Assembly: GCF_934772795.1 (NCBI RefSeq)
Contig: NZ_CAKVMR010000004.1
Location: 1-63,422 of the forward strand
Source: an uncultured Holdemanella sp.
GTDB lineage: Bacteria; Bacillota_I; Bacilli_A; Erysipelotrichales; Erysipelotrichaceae
Reading direction: 5' to 3'
DNA: 63,422 nt
Shown here: positions 1 to 8,638 of the stretch, in pieces
Layout: each line of letters opens with the position of its first letter
How positions within the stretch are numbered: the stretch's first letter is position 1
Made by a program: the position numbers and the translations under genes
Notes under the pieces: generated by a model
Database searches by the model: none
Seen by the model: only the letters and a program-made list of their open reading frames with translations
What the model was told of the DNA's origin: nothing

Positions 1-80
1 CATCCCGAACTCAGAAGTTAAGCACTTTCACGGCGACAATAGTTGGGCTTGCCCCTGCGAAGATAGCTAGCTGCCGGATC
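1..80 (+). rRNA. rrf: 5S ribosomal RNA, 3' part
   Basis: The window opens inside a 5S rRNA. The stretch beginning CATCCCGAACTCAGAAGTTAAG is the conserved loop B/helix III region of bacterial 5S rRNA, and the GAAGATAGCTAGCTGCC near the end matches the usual 3' portion. The 5' part lies outside the window. The exact 3' end is approximate. It is the last gene of an rRNA operon because a strong terminator follows. Confidence 0.93.
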
Positions 81-102
81 CTTTTTTTATACTTATATAT
101 TC

Positions 103-142
103 AAAAGCCAAGTCTTTATTTACTTAGACTTGGCTTTTTTTT
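103..142 (+). terminator. rRNA operon terminator
   Basis: Inverted repeat AAAAGCCAAGTCT / AGACTTGGCTTTT (13-bp stem, 10-nt loop) followed by a run of T. This is a classical Rho-independent terminator closing the rRNA operon. Confidence 0.93.
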
Positions 143-251
143 CGCACAAATATTTAGATATATCTTAAAATAACATTACATGTTTTTAGTAATTGTTAAC
201 AAAATGTCAAATATTTCACAAACATTTAATAAGTTATAAATCTTTTTTACC

Positions 252-265
252 TAAAAGCGTTTTCA
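252..265 (+). promoter_or_regulatory. Candidate cre (CcpA) site upstream of pfkA
   Basis: TAAAAGCGTTTTCA lies 79 nt before the pfkA start codon. It differs at one main position from the Gram-positive catabolite response element consensus (TGAAANCGNTTTCA type) and is nearly palindromic. In Lactococcus a cre upstream of the pfk-pyk (las) operon mediates CcpA activation; the same role here is inference. The rest of 143-343 is AT-rich and I could not fix a convincing promoter. Confidence 0.45.
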
Positions 266-343
266 GGTCAATTTACTCTTTTTTAAACAATATTTATGTG
301 GTATATTTATGATGATTAATAATGAGTCTATGGAGGACATATT

Positions 344-1306
344 ATGGTTAAAAGAATTGGTATTTTGACTTCTGGTGGTGATTCACCGGGAATGAATGCT
401 GCAATACGCGCGGTAACACGTGTTGGATTAAATAGTGGTCTAGAAGTATTTGGTATTTACAATGGATATAAGGGAATGGTTGAAGGATATATTGAACCAT
501 TAACTCGTGAAACAGTTGGAGATATCGTAAATAGAGGAGGAACTATTTTAGGTTCAGCTCGTTTACCAGAGTTCAAGGACATCGAAGTCAGAAAAAAAGC
601 TATTGCTCAATTAAAGAAGAGAGGTATTGAAGCTGTTGTTGTTATTGGTGGGGACGGTTCATATCGTGGTGCTCTATCTTTAACTGAAATGGGCATTAAC
701 TGTATCGGATTACCTGGTACAATCGATAACGATATTACTTGTACAGATTATACGATTGGTTTTCAAACTGCATTAGAAACTGTAGTTGAATGTGTCGATA
801 AATTAAGAGATACTTCTAATTCACATCATCGTTGTTCTATTGTTGAAGTTATGGGAAACCGTTGTGGAGACTTAGCTTTATGGTCAGGTATTGCTTGTGG
901 AGCCGAAATTGTAGTAACAAGTGATACAGGATTTGATGAACAAGATGTCTTAGATCGCTTAAGAGATATCGATATTATTAAGAAGAAAAAACATGCGATT
1001 GTTGTAATTAGCGAAAAGATTACTGATGTAGATCAATTTGCAAAAAAGGTTAGTCTGAATACGGGCTTTTCAGGAAGAGCAACTGTGTTAGGCCATATTC
1101 AACGTGGAGGATCTCCATGTCCGTTTGACCGTTTGTTAGCATCACAAATGGGAGAAAAAGCCGTAGATTTATTGATGCAAGGCATTGGTGGTCAATGTAT
1201 TTCAATTCGTGATAACAAGATTGTTTCTTATCCAATTGAAGAAGCATTGAGCATGCCACAAGAATCTCGTAAACCACTAATGAATTTATTTGATCGTTTG
1301 GTTTAG
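344..1306 (+). CDS. pfkA: ATP-dependent 6-phosphofructokinase
   Basis: Phosphorylates fructose 6-phosphate to fructose 1,6-bisphosphate in glycolysis; cytoplasmic homotetramer in this family. 320 aa, the standard length for bacterial PfkA. Visible motifs: ATP-binding GGDSPGMNAAIRA near the N-terminus, GGDGSYRGA around residue 103, the catalytic PGTIDNDI with the proton-acceptor Asp near 128, and the GGSPCPFDR segment near 255 that contacts substrate. The start has a GGAGG site 8 nt upstream. It is followed after 26 nt by pyk, the usual glycolytic pair, with no terminator between, so both are likely co-transcribed. A possible cre site lies upstream. Confidence 0.97.
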   Translation: MVKRIGILTSGGDSPGMNAAIRAVTRVGLNSGLEVFGIYNGYKGMVEGYIEPLTRETVGDIVNRGGTILGSARLPEFKDIEVRKKAIAQLKKRGIEAVVVIGGDGSYRGALSLTEMGINCIGLPGTIDNDITCTDYTIGFQTALETVVECVDKLRDTSNSHHRCSIVEVMGNRCGDLALWSGIACGAEIVVTSDTGFDEQDVLDRLRDIDIIKKKKHAIVVISEKITDVDQFAKKVSLNTGFSGRATVLGHIQRGGSPCPFDRLLASQMGEKAVDLLMQGIGGQCISIRDNKIVSYPIEEALSMPQESRKPLMNLFDRLV

Positions 1307-1332
1307 GATATATTAGAAGGAAGGATATACAT

Positions 1333-2745
1333 ATGAGCAAAAAAACAAAAATTATTTGTACTATTGGTCCAGCTAGTGAGAGCAAAGAAGTTTTAACAAA
1401 ACTTGTTGAAGCTGGAATGAACATTGCACGTTTAAATTTCTCTCATGGAGACTATGAAGAACATGCAGAACGTGTTAAACGTATTCGTGAGGTTAGTAAA
1501 GAAACAGGAAAACCTATTGGTATTTTATTAGATACTAAAGGTCCTGAAATTCGTTTAGGTGATTTTGAAAATGGTGGATGTGAATTTGCTGAAGGTGACG
1601 AAATTGATTTAGTTAAAGAAGAAGTTTTAGGAAACCACGAAAGATTCACATTACGTTGTCCAGAAGTATTCAATGACGTACAAGCTGGTGATTACATTTT
1701 AATGGATGATGGTAAAATGAAAGTTACTTTTACAGAAGTAACTCCTGATCGTATCCATGGTATTGTAAACAACCCTCACTTCTTAAAAAGTCGTAAAGGA
1801 TGTAACTTACCAGGCATTAAATTAAGTATGCCATTTATTTCTGAAAAAGATGAAGCAGACATTCGTTTTGGATGTAAAATGGATGTTGACTATATCGCAG
1901 CAAGTTTTACACGTCGTAAAGATGATGTATTAGCAATTCGTCAAATTTTAATTGATGAAAATAAAGATATGATTCAAATTTTCCCTAAAATTGAAAACCA
2001 GGAAGGTTTTGATAACATTCGCGAAATCTTAGAGGTTGCAGATGGAGTAATGGTTGCTCGTGGAGATTTAGGTGTAGACGTAAGTTTAGAATTAGTACCT
2101 ATTTATCAAAAACGTATGATTGCGGTTGCAAACGAAGTTGGTAAACCTGCTATCACTGCAACACACATGTTAGAATCTATGCAGGAAAATCCTCGTCCAA
2201 CACGTGCAGAAGCAAGTGACGTAGCTAACGCTATTATGGATGGAACAGATTGTATCATGTTATCTGGTGAATCAGCTGCAGGTCATTACCCAGTTGAATG
2301 TGTTCAAACAATGACTAAGATTGCGAACGCTATTGAACCAATGATTCCTTATAAAGATCGTTTAAAAGCTAACGTTAAATCAAGTAAACGTACTTTAAAT
2401 GATGCAATTGGTATTTCAGTAGCCGATACTGCATTGGCAATTGATATTAAATGTATTATTGCATTTACACAAAGTGGAAATACAGTTCGTCGTTTAGCTA
2501 AATTCCGCCCTTGTGCTCCTATTTTAGGTGTTACATTTGACGAAGTAACACAACGTAGCTTATTACCAGTTAATGGTGTAACTCCAGTTGTTTCAAACAT
2601 TCAAAATACAAAAGAAAATGATATTGATTTAGCTCGTAATCTAGCATTACAAGCTGGATTTAAAACAGGAGATCACATCATTGTTGTTGCTGGATATCCA
2701 GTAGGATCAGGTAACACAAATATGATGCGTATTGCTCAAATCTAG
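1333..2745 (+). CDS. pyk: Pyruvate kinase
   Basis: Converts phosphoenolpyruvate and ADP to pyruvate and ATP, last step of glycolysis. 470 aa with the N-terminal TIM barrel (KIICTIGPAS, LLDTKGPEIR, MVARGDLGVD, PAITATHMLESM signature with catalytic Lys region KIEN near 220) and a C-terminal regulatory domain ending near residue 470. It lacks the extra PEP-utilizer domain that makes Bacillus pyruvate kinase about 585 aa. Ribosome site AGAAGGAAGG precedes ATG. Second gene of the pfkA-pyk pair; a terminator follows directly. Confidence 0.97.
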   Translation: MSKKTKIICTIGPASESKEVLTKLVEAGMNIARLNFSHGDYEEHAERVKRIREVSKETGKPIGILLDTKGPEIRLGDFENGGCEFAEGDEIDLVKEEVLGNHERFTLRCPEVFNDVQAGDYILMDDGKMKVTFTEVTPDRIHGIVNNPHFLKSRKGCNLPGIKLSMPFISEKDEADIRFGCKMDVDYIAASFTRRKDDVLAIRQILIDENKDMIQIFPKIENQEGFDNIREILEVADGVMVARGDLGVDVSLELVPIYQKRMIAVANEVGKPAITATHMLESMQENPRPTRAEASDVANAIMDGTDCIMLSGESAAGHYPVECVQTMTKIANAIEPMIPYKDRLKANVKSSKRTLNDAIGISVADTALAIDIKCIIAFTQSGNTVRRLAKFRPCAPILGVTFDEVTQRSLLPVNGVTPVVSNIQNTKENDIDLARNLALQAGFKTGDHIIVVAGYPVGSGNTNMMRIAQI

Positions 2746-2752
2746 TTTCTAT

Positions 2753-2775
2753 AGCCCTCTATTGAGGGCTTTTTT
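2753..2775 (+). terminator. pfkA-pyk terminator
   Basis: AGCCCTC TATT GAGGGCT stem-loop followed by TTTTT, seven nt after the pyk stop codon. Confidence 0.9.
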
Positions 2776-2782
2776 AATACGC

Positions 2783-2814
2783 AAAAAAAGGCTATGGATC
2801 ATTCCACAGCCTTT
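2783..2814 (-). terminator. Terminator of the ABC exporter operon
   Basis: On the minus strand a 12-bp stem (AAAGGCTGTGGA / TCCATAGCCTTT, one G-U pair) is followed by a T run. The stem overlaps the last codons of the permease gene. It faces the pyk terminator, so the two convergent units are insulated. Confidence 0.85.
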
Positions 2815-5800
2815 AATGATTCAACCATTTGAATGTTATTTAATTTTTTATGCATACACAAATTGATTATCGCATTGAAACCAATTGTCATCACAAAACT
2901 AATTACATAAGATATTGAATTGATTGTTCTACCAAACATAATATCATCCATTTCAGCTAAGTTCATAATTAAGTGATGTAAACCAATACCAATGATTAAA
3001 CCAATTAGAGAACCTAGAATCGTTAGTAGAATGGTTTCACGATTAATATACGCATCAACTTCTTTTCTTGTAAAACCAAGAACTTTAATTGTCGCAATTT
3101 CACGTTTTCTTTCGGAAATATTCACATTGCTTAGATTATATAATACTACAAACGCAAGACATGCTGCTGAAATAACAAGAACAACAACAATATAAGAAAT
3201 ACTACTAATCATATCTTTGAAGTTTTTTTGTAGAGATGAATAGAAAGTAACGCTTTGCACACCATCTATATTCATGATTTTGTTTCCTAAATCACGTTCA
3301 AATTTTTTGGTTGTTTTTTTAGATTTAATTAAATAAGTATGTGAAGTCTTTGCCTTAGTGTTCCAACTCTTGTATAACGATTCACTTGCGTATATATGAT
3401 GCCCAACATAATTTGTAAATACACCTTTGATTTTTGCTTTAATAACTTTATCATTGGCATCTTTAAATGTGATCGTATCTCCAGCTTTTTTATTTAGCTT
3501 TGTAGCCATCTTCTGAGATATCAATACTGACGAGTCGTCAAGATTAAATTCTTTGTTGCCATTAAATAGTGTACAGAAATCTTTGAACTTATCATCATTT
3601 GAAATAATATGAACCGTAGTAGAAATATCTTTATTGTCGATCTTTGTAGTTACGGCAAGATGATCTTCTTCAAATACATCCTTAACACCCTTTAAAGAAT
3701 GTATTTGAGATGTCATGTCACTTGATTTGGCTGAAATTGTGGCATCATAGTGATAGATAACATTATATTGTTGATTTACAATATCCGAAATGCTATCGTT
3801 AATACCAAAACCAGCAACCAATAATGCAGAGCATCCTGCAATACCAATGATTGTCATGAAGAATCTCTTTTTATAACGGAAAATATTTCTTGCGGTTACC
3901 TTCTGTAAGAAAGACAAATGTTTCCATATAAATGGAATTTTTTCTAATAGAATTTTTTTGCCAGCTTTTGCAGCCTTAGGACGCATTAACTGACTAGGCA
4001 TTTCTATTAATTCACTATAAATTGAATAGAGTGTAGCTAGTAAAGTAATACCAGTTACAGAGCCGCTAGCTAATATGATAAGACCAGGCTGGAATAGAAA
4101 TTGAATCTTTTCAATGTTATATAAAGTATTCCATGCATTAAAGATGACAGTTGGAAATAAGAACATTCCTAAAGAACATCCCAATATAGATCCTAAAACA
4201 CTCGCACTAAATGCATAGATTATATACTTAAATGCAATTTGACTTTTTGAATAACCAAGAGCTTTTAAAGTTCCCATTTCATTTCTTTGTTCATCTACCA
4301 TTCTTGTCATGGTTGTCATGCAAACTAAAGCAGCTACTAAGAAGAAGAATACAGGGAATACTTTCGCAATACCATCCATACGATCCGCACAAGCACCGTA
4401 ATCACGATAAGAATAGTGAGAGTCACGATCTAAAACAATCCATTTTCCCTCCATTTTATCAATTTCTTCTTGAGCCTCGTTTATTTCTCTTAAAGCGTCA
4501 TGCTTTCGAACATTGAACTCAGCTTTAGATAGCGCTAACTTTTCAATGTTTGAATTTATTTCATTTTTAGCATCTTCAATTTTGGATACGCCATCCTCAT
4601 ATTGCGATTCACCATTTACTAGATTTACATAAGCACTATTTAATTGATCTTTTGCATTCAATAACTGATTTAACTGAGATTGTAATTCCGCTTTTTTTGC
4701 GACACCGGCTTGAATTTGGTCAATTGCAGATTGTAGTTGCGGTATAGCCGCTTCTAACTCCGCTTTTTTGGCGATGGTATTATCAATTTCAGCAATCTTT
4801 CCTTGTAGATATATTTTTCCATTGTTCAGGTTTTCAATCACCTTGATTTTAATAGCTTCAGACGATTCATCTGTACTCGGCGTATTTTGAGCCTTTTCAA
4901 TTGCGATGTCTATCAAATCAATAGAATCCTGAATCATTTTACGCTGTGTATTCAGATCATCCATTGCTGCATTAATTTGATTCAAACCATTTTCAGCTTG
5001 TTCTTTTTGAGATAATAACTCAGGAAGTTTTTGTTCACTTTCTTCAATCTGAGCAATCGCATTTTGTAGAGTAGGAATATTATCTAGCAGTTGCACATTT
5101 GCATAATATTCATTCCACCCTTGCTCAATTTGATTTTTAGAATTTTGAAGTTTAATTTCATTATTTTGAATCTCTGCTAGACCCGAATCAATCTTGTTTT
5201 GTGCATCATTCAATTTGTTTTCAGCATCATTCAATTCATTGGTTGCTTCCTGTTTTTTTTCATCTAATTTAGATTGATAAGACTGAATGCGTGCATCGAT
5301 TTGTTTATTTGCGATTTTCTTGATTCTTTTAAGTACTGGATCAACAATATCAAAATATTCATCGCTATAGCAATCCAATTCTTTTGCACCCTTAACACAA
5401 ACATCAACTTCTGTATAATAATCTTTTAATACATTTGAATTTTGTACATATATAAAAGAGTTTACCGTCCCTGAACCAATATTACTGGATCCTTTCTCAT
5501 AAGATAAGTAATTTGGGTTATAACAAGTACCAACAATTTTATATTTTGTGTTTTTCAAGGACTTAGATAAAGCTTCATCTGTACCACTCTGTAATTTGAT
5601 TGTATCTCCAATATGGAAAGTACCATATAATTTATTTGTAGCAGAGCTAGCCTCAACCAAACACTCATTTTCTCTTTCAGGCATTCTTCCTTCGACTACA
5701 CGGATTTTATTCATTTTTTGATCAATCTCATAAGAAATGACTTTAATAACCATTTGTGTTGAATCAATCTGAGACAATGTATCCATTGAAAAGTTTGGCT

Positions 5801-6056
5801 GTACGGATTTGACACCTTTTAATTTTTTAATGGCCTTTACATCTTTTTTGGTAAGTCCCAACGATGAATAGATTTGTATATCTTGAACATTATATTTATC
5901 AAAATACATATCGGCACTGTTTTTCATATCTGGAGCACTCGCTTTAATGCCGGCAAAGAATGCCACACCAATTGCGACAATACAAAGGATAGATAGAAAA
6001 CGACCGAGGGAGATTTTAATTTCACGGAAAATATCCTTTAAATAAGAAGAAGGCAT
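2799..6056 (-). CDS. FtsX/MacB-like ABC transporter permease with long coiled-coil ectodomain
   Basis: Membrane subunit of an ABC exporter. 1085 aa. After a short cytoplasmic N-terminus and one membrane helix (about residues 18-36) comes a large extracytoplasmic part: a MacB-like periplasmic domain to about 230, then a predicted long coiled coil (about 260-560) rich in Asn, Gln, Glu and Ala with repeats such as AELEAAIPQLQSAI. A first FtsX domain of three helices sits near 575-690, followed by a second helix, a second ectodomain (about 780-930) and the C-terminal FtsX domain (about 965-1080). This duplicated FtsX layout is common in Firmicutes. Substrate is unknown; such pairs handle peptides, lipids or cell-wall signals. 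Starts 1 nt after the ATPase gene ends. Confidence 0.85.
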   Translation of the reverse strand: MPSSYLKDIFREIKISLGRFLSILCIVAIGVAFFAGIKASAPDMKNSADMYFDKYNVQDIQIYSSLGLTKKDVKAIKKLKGVKSVQPNFSMDTLSQIDSTQMVIKVISYEIDQKMNKIRVVEGRMPERENECLVEASSATNKLYGTFHIGDTIKLQSGTDEALSKSLKNTKYKIVGTCYNPNYLSYEKGSSNIGSGTVNSFIYVQNSNVLKDYYTEVDVCVKGAKELDCYSDEYFDIVDPVLKRIKKIANKQIDARIQSYQSKLDEKKQEATNELNDAENKLNDAQNKIDSGLAEIQNNEIKLQNSKNQIEQGWNEYYANVQLLDNIPTLQNAIAQIEESEQKLPELLSQKEQAENGLNQINAAMDDLNTQRKMIQDSIDLIDIAIEKAQNTPSTDESSEAIKIKVIENLNNGKIYLQGKIAEIDNTIAKKAELEAAIPQLQSAIDQIQAGVAKKAELQSQLNQLLNAKDQLNSAYVNLVNGESQYEDGVSKIEDAKNEINSNIEKLALSKAEFNVRKHDALREINEAQEEIDKMEGKWIVLDRDSHYSYRDYGACADRMDGIAKVFPVFFFLVAALVCMTTMTRMVDEQRNEMGTLKALGYSKSQIAFKYIIYAFSASVLGSILGCSLGMFLFPTVIFNAWNTLYNIEKIQFLFQPGLIILASGSVTGITLLATLYSIYSELIEMPSQLMRPKAAKAGKKILLEKIPFIWKHLSFLQKVTARNIFRYKKRFFMTIIGIAGCSALLVAGFGINDSISDIVNQQYNVIYHYDATISAKSSDMTSQIHSLKGVKDVFEEDHLAVTTKIDNKDISTTVHIISNDDKFKDFCTLFNGNKEFNLDDSSVLISQKMATKLNKKAGDTITFKDANDKVIKAKIKGVFTNYVGHHIYASESLYKSWNTKAKTSHTYLIKSKKTTKKFERDLGNKIMNIDGVQSVTFYSSLQKNFKDMISSISYIVVVLVISAACLAFVVLYNLSNVNISERKREIATIKVLGFTRKEVDAYINRETILLTILGSLIGLIIGIGLHHLIMNLAEMDDIMFGRTINSISYVISFVMTIGFNAIINLCMHKKLNNIQMVESLKAVE

Positions 6057-6057
6057 A

Positions 6058-6762
6058 TCAATACTCTATGTCATTGACATCCATAGGATGTTCATTACAT
6101 GTAATACTTTCAATTTTTCCACTACGAACCTTAATGACCTTATCTCCCATTGGTGTTAATGCTAAGTTGTGGGTAATAACTATGACAGTTTTATTTTGTG
6201 TTCTACACGTATCTTGTAAAACCTTAAGAACTTGCTTACCAGTTTGGTAATCCAAAGCACCTGTAGGTTCATCACAAAGTAAAAGCTTTGGGTTTTTAGC
6301 TAGTGCTCTTGCGATTGCGACACGCTGTTGCTCACCACCAGAAAGCTGGCTAGGGAAGTTGGACATTCTATCTTTTAGTCCAACAAGTTCTATGGTTTCA
6401 TCTATATCAAGTGGTTTCTTACAAATTTGTGTTGCAAGTTCAACATTTTCGCGAAGCGTAAGATTTTGAACTAGATTATAAAATTGAAAAACAAATCCAA
6501 CATCATATCTTCTATAAAGTGTCATATCTTTTTCTTTATAAGAACTGATTTCATGACCGTCTACAAGGATTCTTCCTTCACTAACAGTATCCATTCCACC
6601 TAGAAGATTTAGAATAGTACTTTTACCAGCACCACTGGCTCCTGCGATAATCACAAATTCACCTTGTTGTATTTCAAAACTCACATCATCTAATGCATGT
6701 ATGTCGATTTCGCCCATATGATAAGTCTTTTTCACATTTTCAAAAGAAATGAAAGCGCTCAT
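6058..6762 (-). CDS. ABC transporter ATP-binding protein (MacB/LolD type)
   Basis: ATPase partner of the FtsX-type permease downstream. 234 aa from the chosen ATG. Walker A GASGAGKS (about residue 41), Q-loop in VFQFYNLVQN, signature LSGGEQQRVAIARAL, Walker B LLLCDEPTGALD, and the switch His in VIVITHN are all present, so it should be active. A GTG three codons further upstream is in frame, but it overlaps the GAGGTG ribosome site that is correctly spaced for the ATG (start of MSAFISF), so the ATG is preferred. Forms a two-gene operon with the permease. Confidence 0.93.
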   Translation of the reverse strand: MSAFISFENVKKTYHMGEIDIHALDDVSFEIQQGEFVIIAGASGAGKSTILNLLGGMDTVSEGRILVDGHEISSYKEKDMTLYRRYDVGFVFQFYNLVQNLTLRENVELATQICKKPLDIDETIELVGLKDRMSNFPSQLSGGEQQRVAIARALAKNPKLLLCDEPTGALDYQTGKQVLKVLQDTCRTQNKTVIVITHNLALTPMGDKVIKVRSGKIESITCNEHPMDVNDIEY

Positions 6763-6853
6763 ACAAATCACCTCAAACTAATTATATCAGACATTTGAGA
6801 AAATTAATATTTCATGTTAGGATTAGGATGATTTCAAAAAATGGAGGGTTTTA

Positions 6854-7714
6854 ATGAAGGTTCGAGTATTGACAGAAAGTGGTTGTGGATTAACCAAACA
6901 AGAAGCACAAACGTTAGGAATTGATTTTTTACCTTTACAGGTTCAAATAGAAGATAAAACATATTTAGATGGGGTGAATTTAACAGTAGAAGAATTGAAT
7001 TCATTCTTAGAAAGAGGCTTTATGCCTCAAACAAGCATGCCACCATTGGGTGATATTGAGGCTTTATTAGAATCATATAAAAACAATGGTATTACAGATG
7101 TTATTTTGATAACTTTATCAAATGGATTGTCAGGAACAAACCAGGCCATTCAGGCATCAGGAAAATGGCATGGAGTTAAAATTCATACATTAGATATATA
7201 TACAACTTTAGGTGTGGAAAAGTACTTGGTGTTATCCGCACAAAAACTAGTTGAACAAGAAATACACCCAGAGGAAATTATTTCACGTTTAAAAGACAGT
7301 GTAGATCATTCACGCGGTTTTTTAATCCCAGAAGATTTAGATCATCTAGCTAAGGGTGGACGATTAACTCCAATGGCAGCTAAGCTTGCAGGAATGTTGA
7401 AAATTAAACCAATCTTGGAAGTATCTAAAAATACGGAAGGTAAGGTAGATGTTTTTGATAAAGTACGTACAATGTCTAAAGCTATTAAAAAAGCTGTTAA
7501 AGTGATTTCAAAAGATGCGAATGCACAAGATTATGAATTTTATGTTTTAAACGGAGAAAATCAAGAAGGTACACAATTGGTGATTGATGAGCTACACGAT
7601 GTGTTTGGCGAAGATATTCAAATTCATACCGATCCAATGTATGCCGTTATTGCGGTTCATACAGGATTAGGTGCTGTAGGAATTCAATTTGTGAAAAAAG
7701 TGAAAGGGGTCTAG
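6854..7714 (+). CDS. DegV family fatty-acid-binding protein (first copy)
   Basis: DegV proteins bind a fatty acid and, as FakB, present it to the FakA kinase for phospholipid synthesis. 286 aa, the standard length. Family motifs: T-SGC-L near residue 8, TSMPPLGD around 59, LSNGLSGT near 94 and the conserved EDLDHLAKGGRLTPMAA around 158. A GGAGG site precedes the ATG. Only 2 nt separate it from a second DegV gene. FakA is not in this window, so the kinase partner is assumed, not seen. Confidence 0.92.
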   Translation: MKVRVLTESGCGLTKQEAQTLGIDFLPLQVQIEDKTYLDGVNLTVEELNSFLERGFMPQTSMPPLGDIEALLESYKNNGITDVILITLSNGLSGTNQAIQASGKWHGVKIHTLDIYTTLGVEKYLVLSAQKLVEQEIHPEEIISRLKDSVDHSRGFLIPEDLDHLAKGGRLTPMAAKLAGMLKIKPILEVSKNTEGKVDVFDKVRTMSKAIKKAVKVISKDANAQDYEFYVLNGENQEGTQLVIDELHDVFGEDIQIHTDPMYAVIAVHTGLGAVGIQFVKKVKGV

Positions 7715-7716
7715 TT

Positions 7717-8574
7717 ATGAAGATTGCATTTGTGACGGATACCGGAACAGGCCAGCATCCAGACTATTGGAAAGAAAAAGGAATTTATTGTTTACCTCTA
7801 CAAATTACTTGTGATGATGAATCAAAAGATGAGTATGTGGAAATCACATATCCAGAGGTGATTCAAAAATTACATGAGAAAAAAGTGTTGAAAACATCCT
7901 TACCTAGTTTAGGTAAAATTCAAGATTGTTTTGAAGAATTAAAAAACGAAGGATACGACACAATTTTTGCGGTTCCTATTTGTCGAGGATTATCCGGAAC
8001 ATTGGATTCTATGGAAATGATTGCGAATCAATTAGAAATGAAATTTGTAGGCGTTGATTGTTATTGTACGGCTGTTGAACAAGGATGTATGATTGAGACA
8101 GCTAAAAAAATGTATGAAGCAAATGTTTCAATTGACGAAATTATTAAAAAACTACAAAGCATTGCAGATAGTTGTGAAACAGTCTTGTTGTGCGATGATT
8201 TAGATCATATGAAACGTGGTGGTCGATTGACACCAATGGCAGCTGCATTAGGAGGCTTGTTAAAAATCAAACCTATTTTGCATATTGGAAAAAGTACAAA
8301 CGGAAAAGTGGATGTATTAGATAAAGTGCGTACAATGACACGTGCTCAAGATCGTGTTATCAAGCATTTAAAAGAATTAAATGTGGATTCGAGTTATACA
8401 TTTATTGTTGCACACGTAGATGCGTTAGAAGCTGCAAAAGAATATGCGCAAAAGATTGAAAATCAAATCGAAGGTGCAAAAGTCAAAGTCATCGATTTAG
8501 TAAGTGCTGTAGGAATTCATACCGGACTTGGATGTCTAGCTTTACAAGTATTTAATGAAATGAAAGAGCAATAG
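7717..8574 (+). CDS. DegV family fatty-acid-binding protein (second copy)
   Basis: 285 aa. Clearly a paralogue of the preceding gene: the two share the block DLDH-GGRLTPMAA followed by LLKIKPIL and VRTM, and both end with a conserved HTGLG segment. Other visible family motifs are TDTGTGQ at the N-terminus and TSLPSLGK. Two DegV/FakB proteins with different acyl preference are common in Firmicutes (saturated versus unsaturated), which would explain the tandem pair; that division is inference. Ends at the start of a terminator. Confidence 0.92.
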   Translation: MKIAFVTDTGTGQHPDYWKEKGIYCLPLQITCDDESKDEYVEITYPEVIQKLHEKKVLKTSLPSLGKIQDCFEELKNEGYDTIFAVPICRGLSGTLDSMEMIANQLEMKFVGVDCYCTAVEQGCMIETAKKMYEANVSIDEIIKKLQSIADSCETVLLCDDLDHMKRGGRLTPMAAALGGLLKIKPILHIGKSTNGKVDVLDKVRTMTRAQDRVIKHLKELNVDSSYTFIVAHVDALEAAKEYAQKIENQIEGAKVKVIDLVSAVGIHTGLGCLALQVFNEMKEQ

Positions 8575-8608
8575 GAATTGAGTGAGTGAAATCATTCAAT
8601 TCCTTTTT
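8574..8608 (+). terminator. degV operon terminator
   Basis: GGAATTGA / TCAATTCC stem with a 14-nt loop, followed by TTTTT. It separates the degV pair from the Wadjet operon, which must therefore have its own promoter in the next 30 nt. Confidence 0.85.
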
Positions 8609-8626
8609 GTTTGTATAAAAGTGTAG

Positions 8627-8632
8627 TAAAAT
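8627..8632 (+). promoter_or_regulatory. -10 box of the Wadjet operon, 6 nt from the start codon
   Basis: TAAAAT followed by TTAAAT and then ATG. There is no purine-rich ribosome site before jetA. With a -10 box this close, transcription would begin at or next to the A of ATG, giving a leaderless mRNA. No good -35 is visible, so the call rests on position and on two similar cases in this window (17189 and 58741). Confidence 0.45.
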
Positions 8633-8638
8633 TTAAAT

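Noticed and set aside
13..142. Possible tRNA genes after the 5S rRNA.
   Set aside because: The operon ends in a strong terminator 22 nt after the 5S; no cloverleaf is visible before pfkA.
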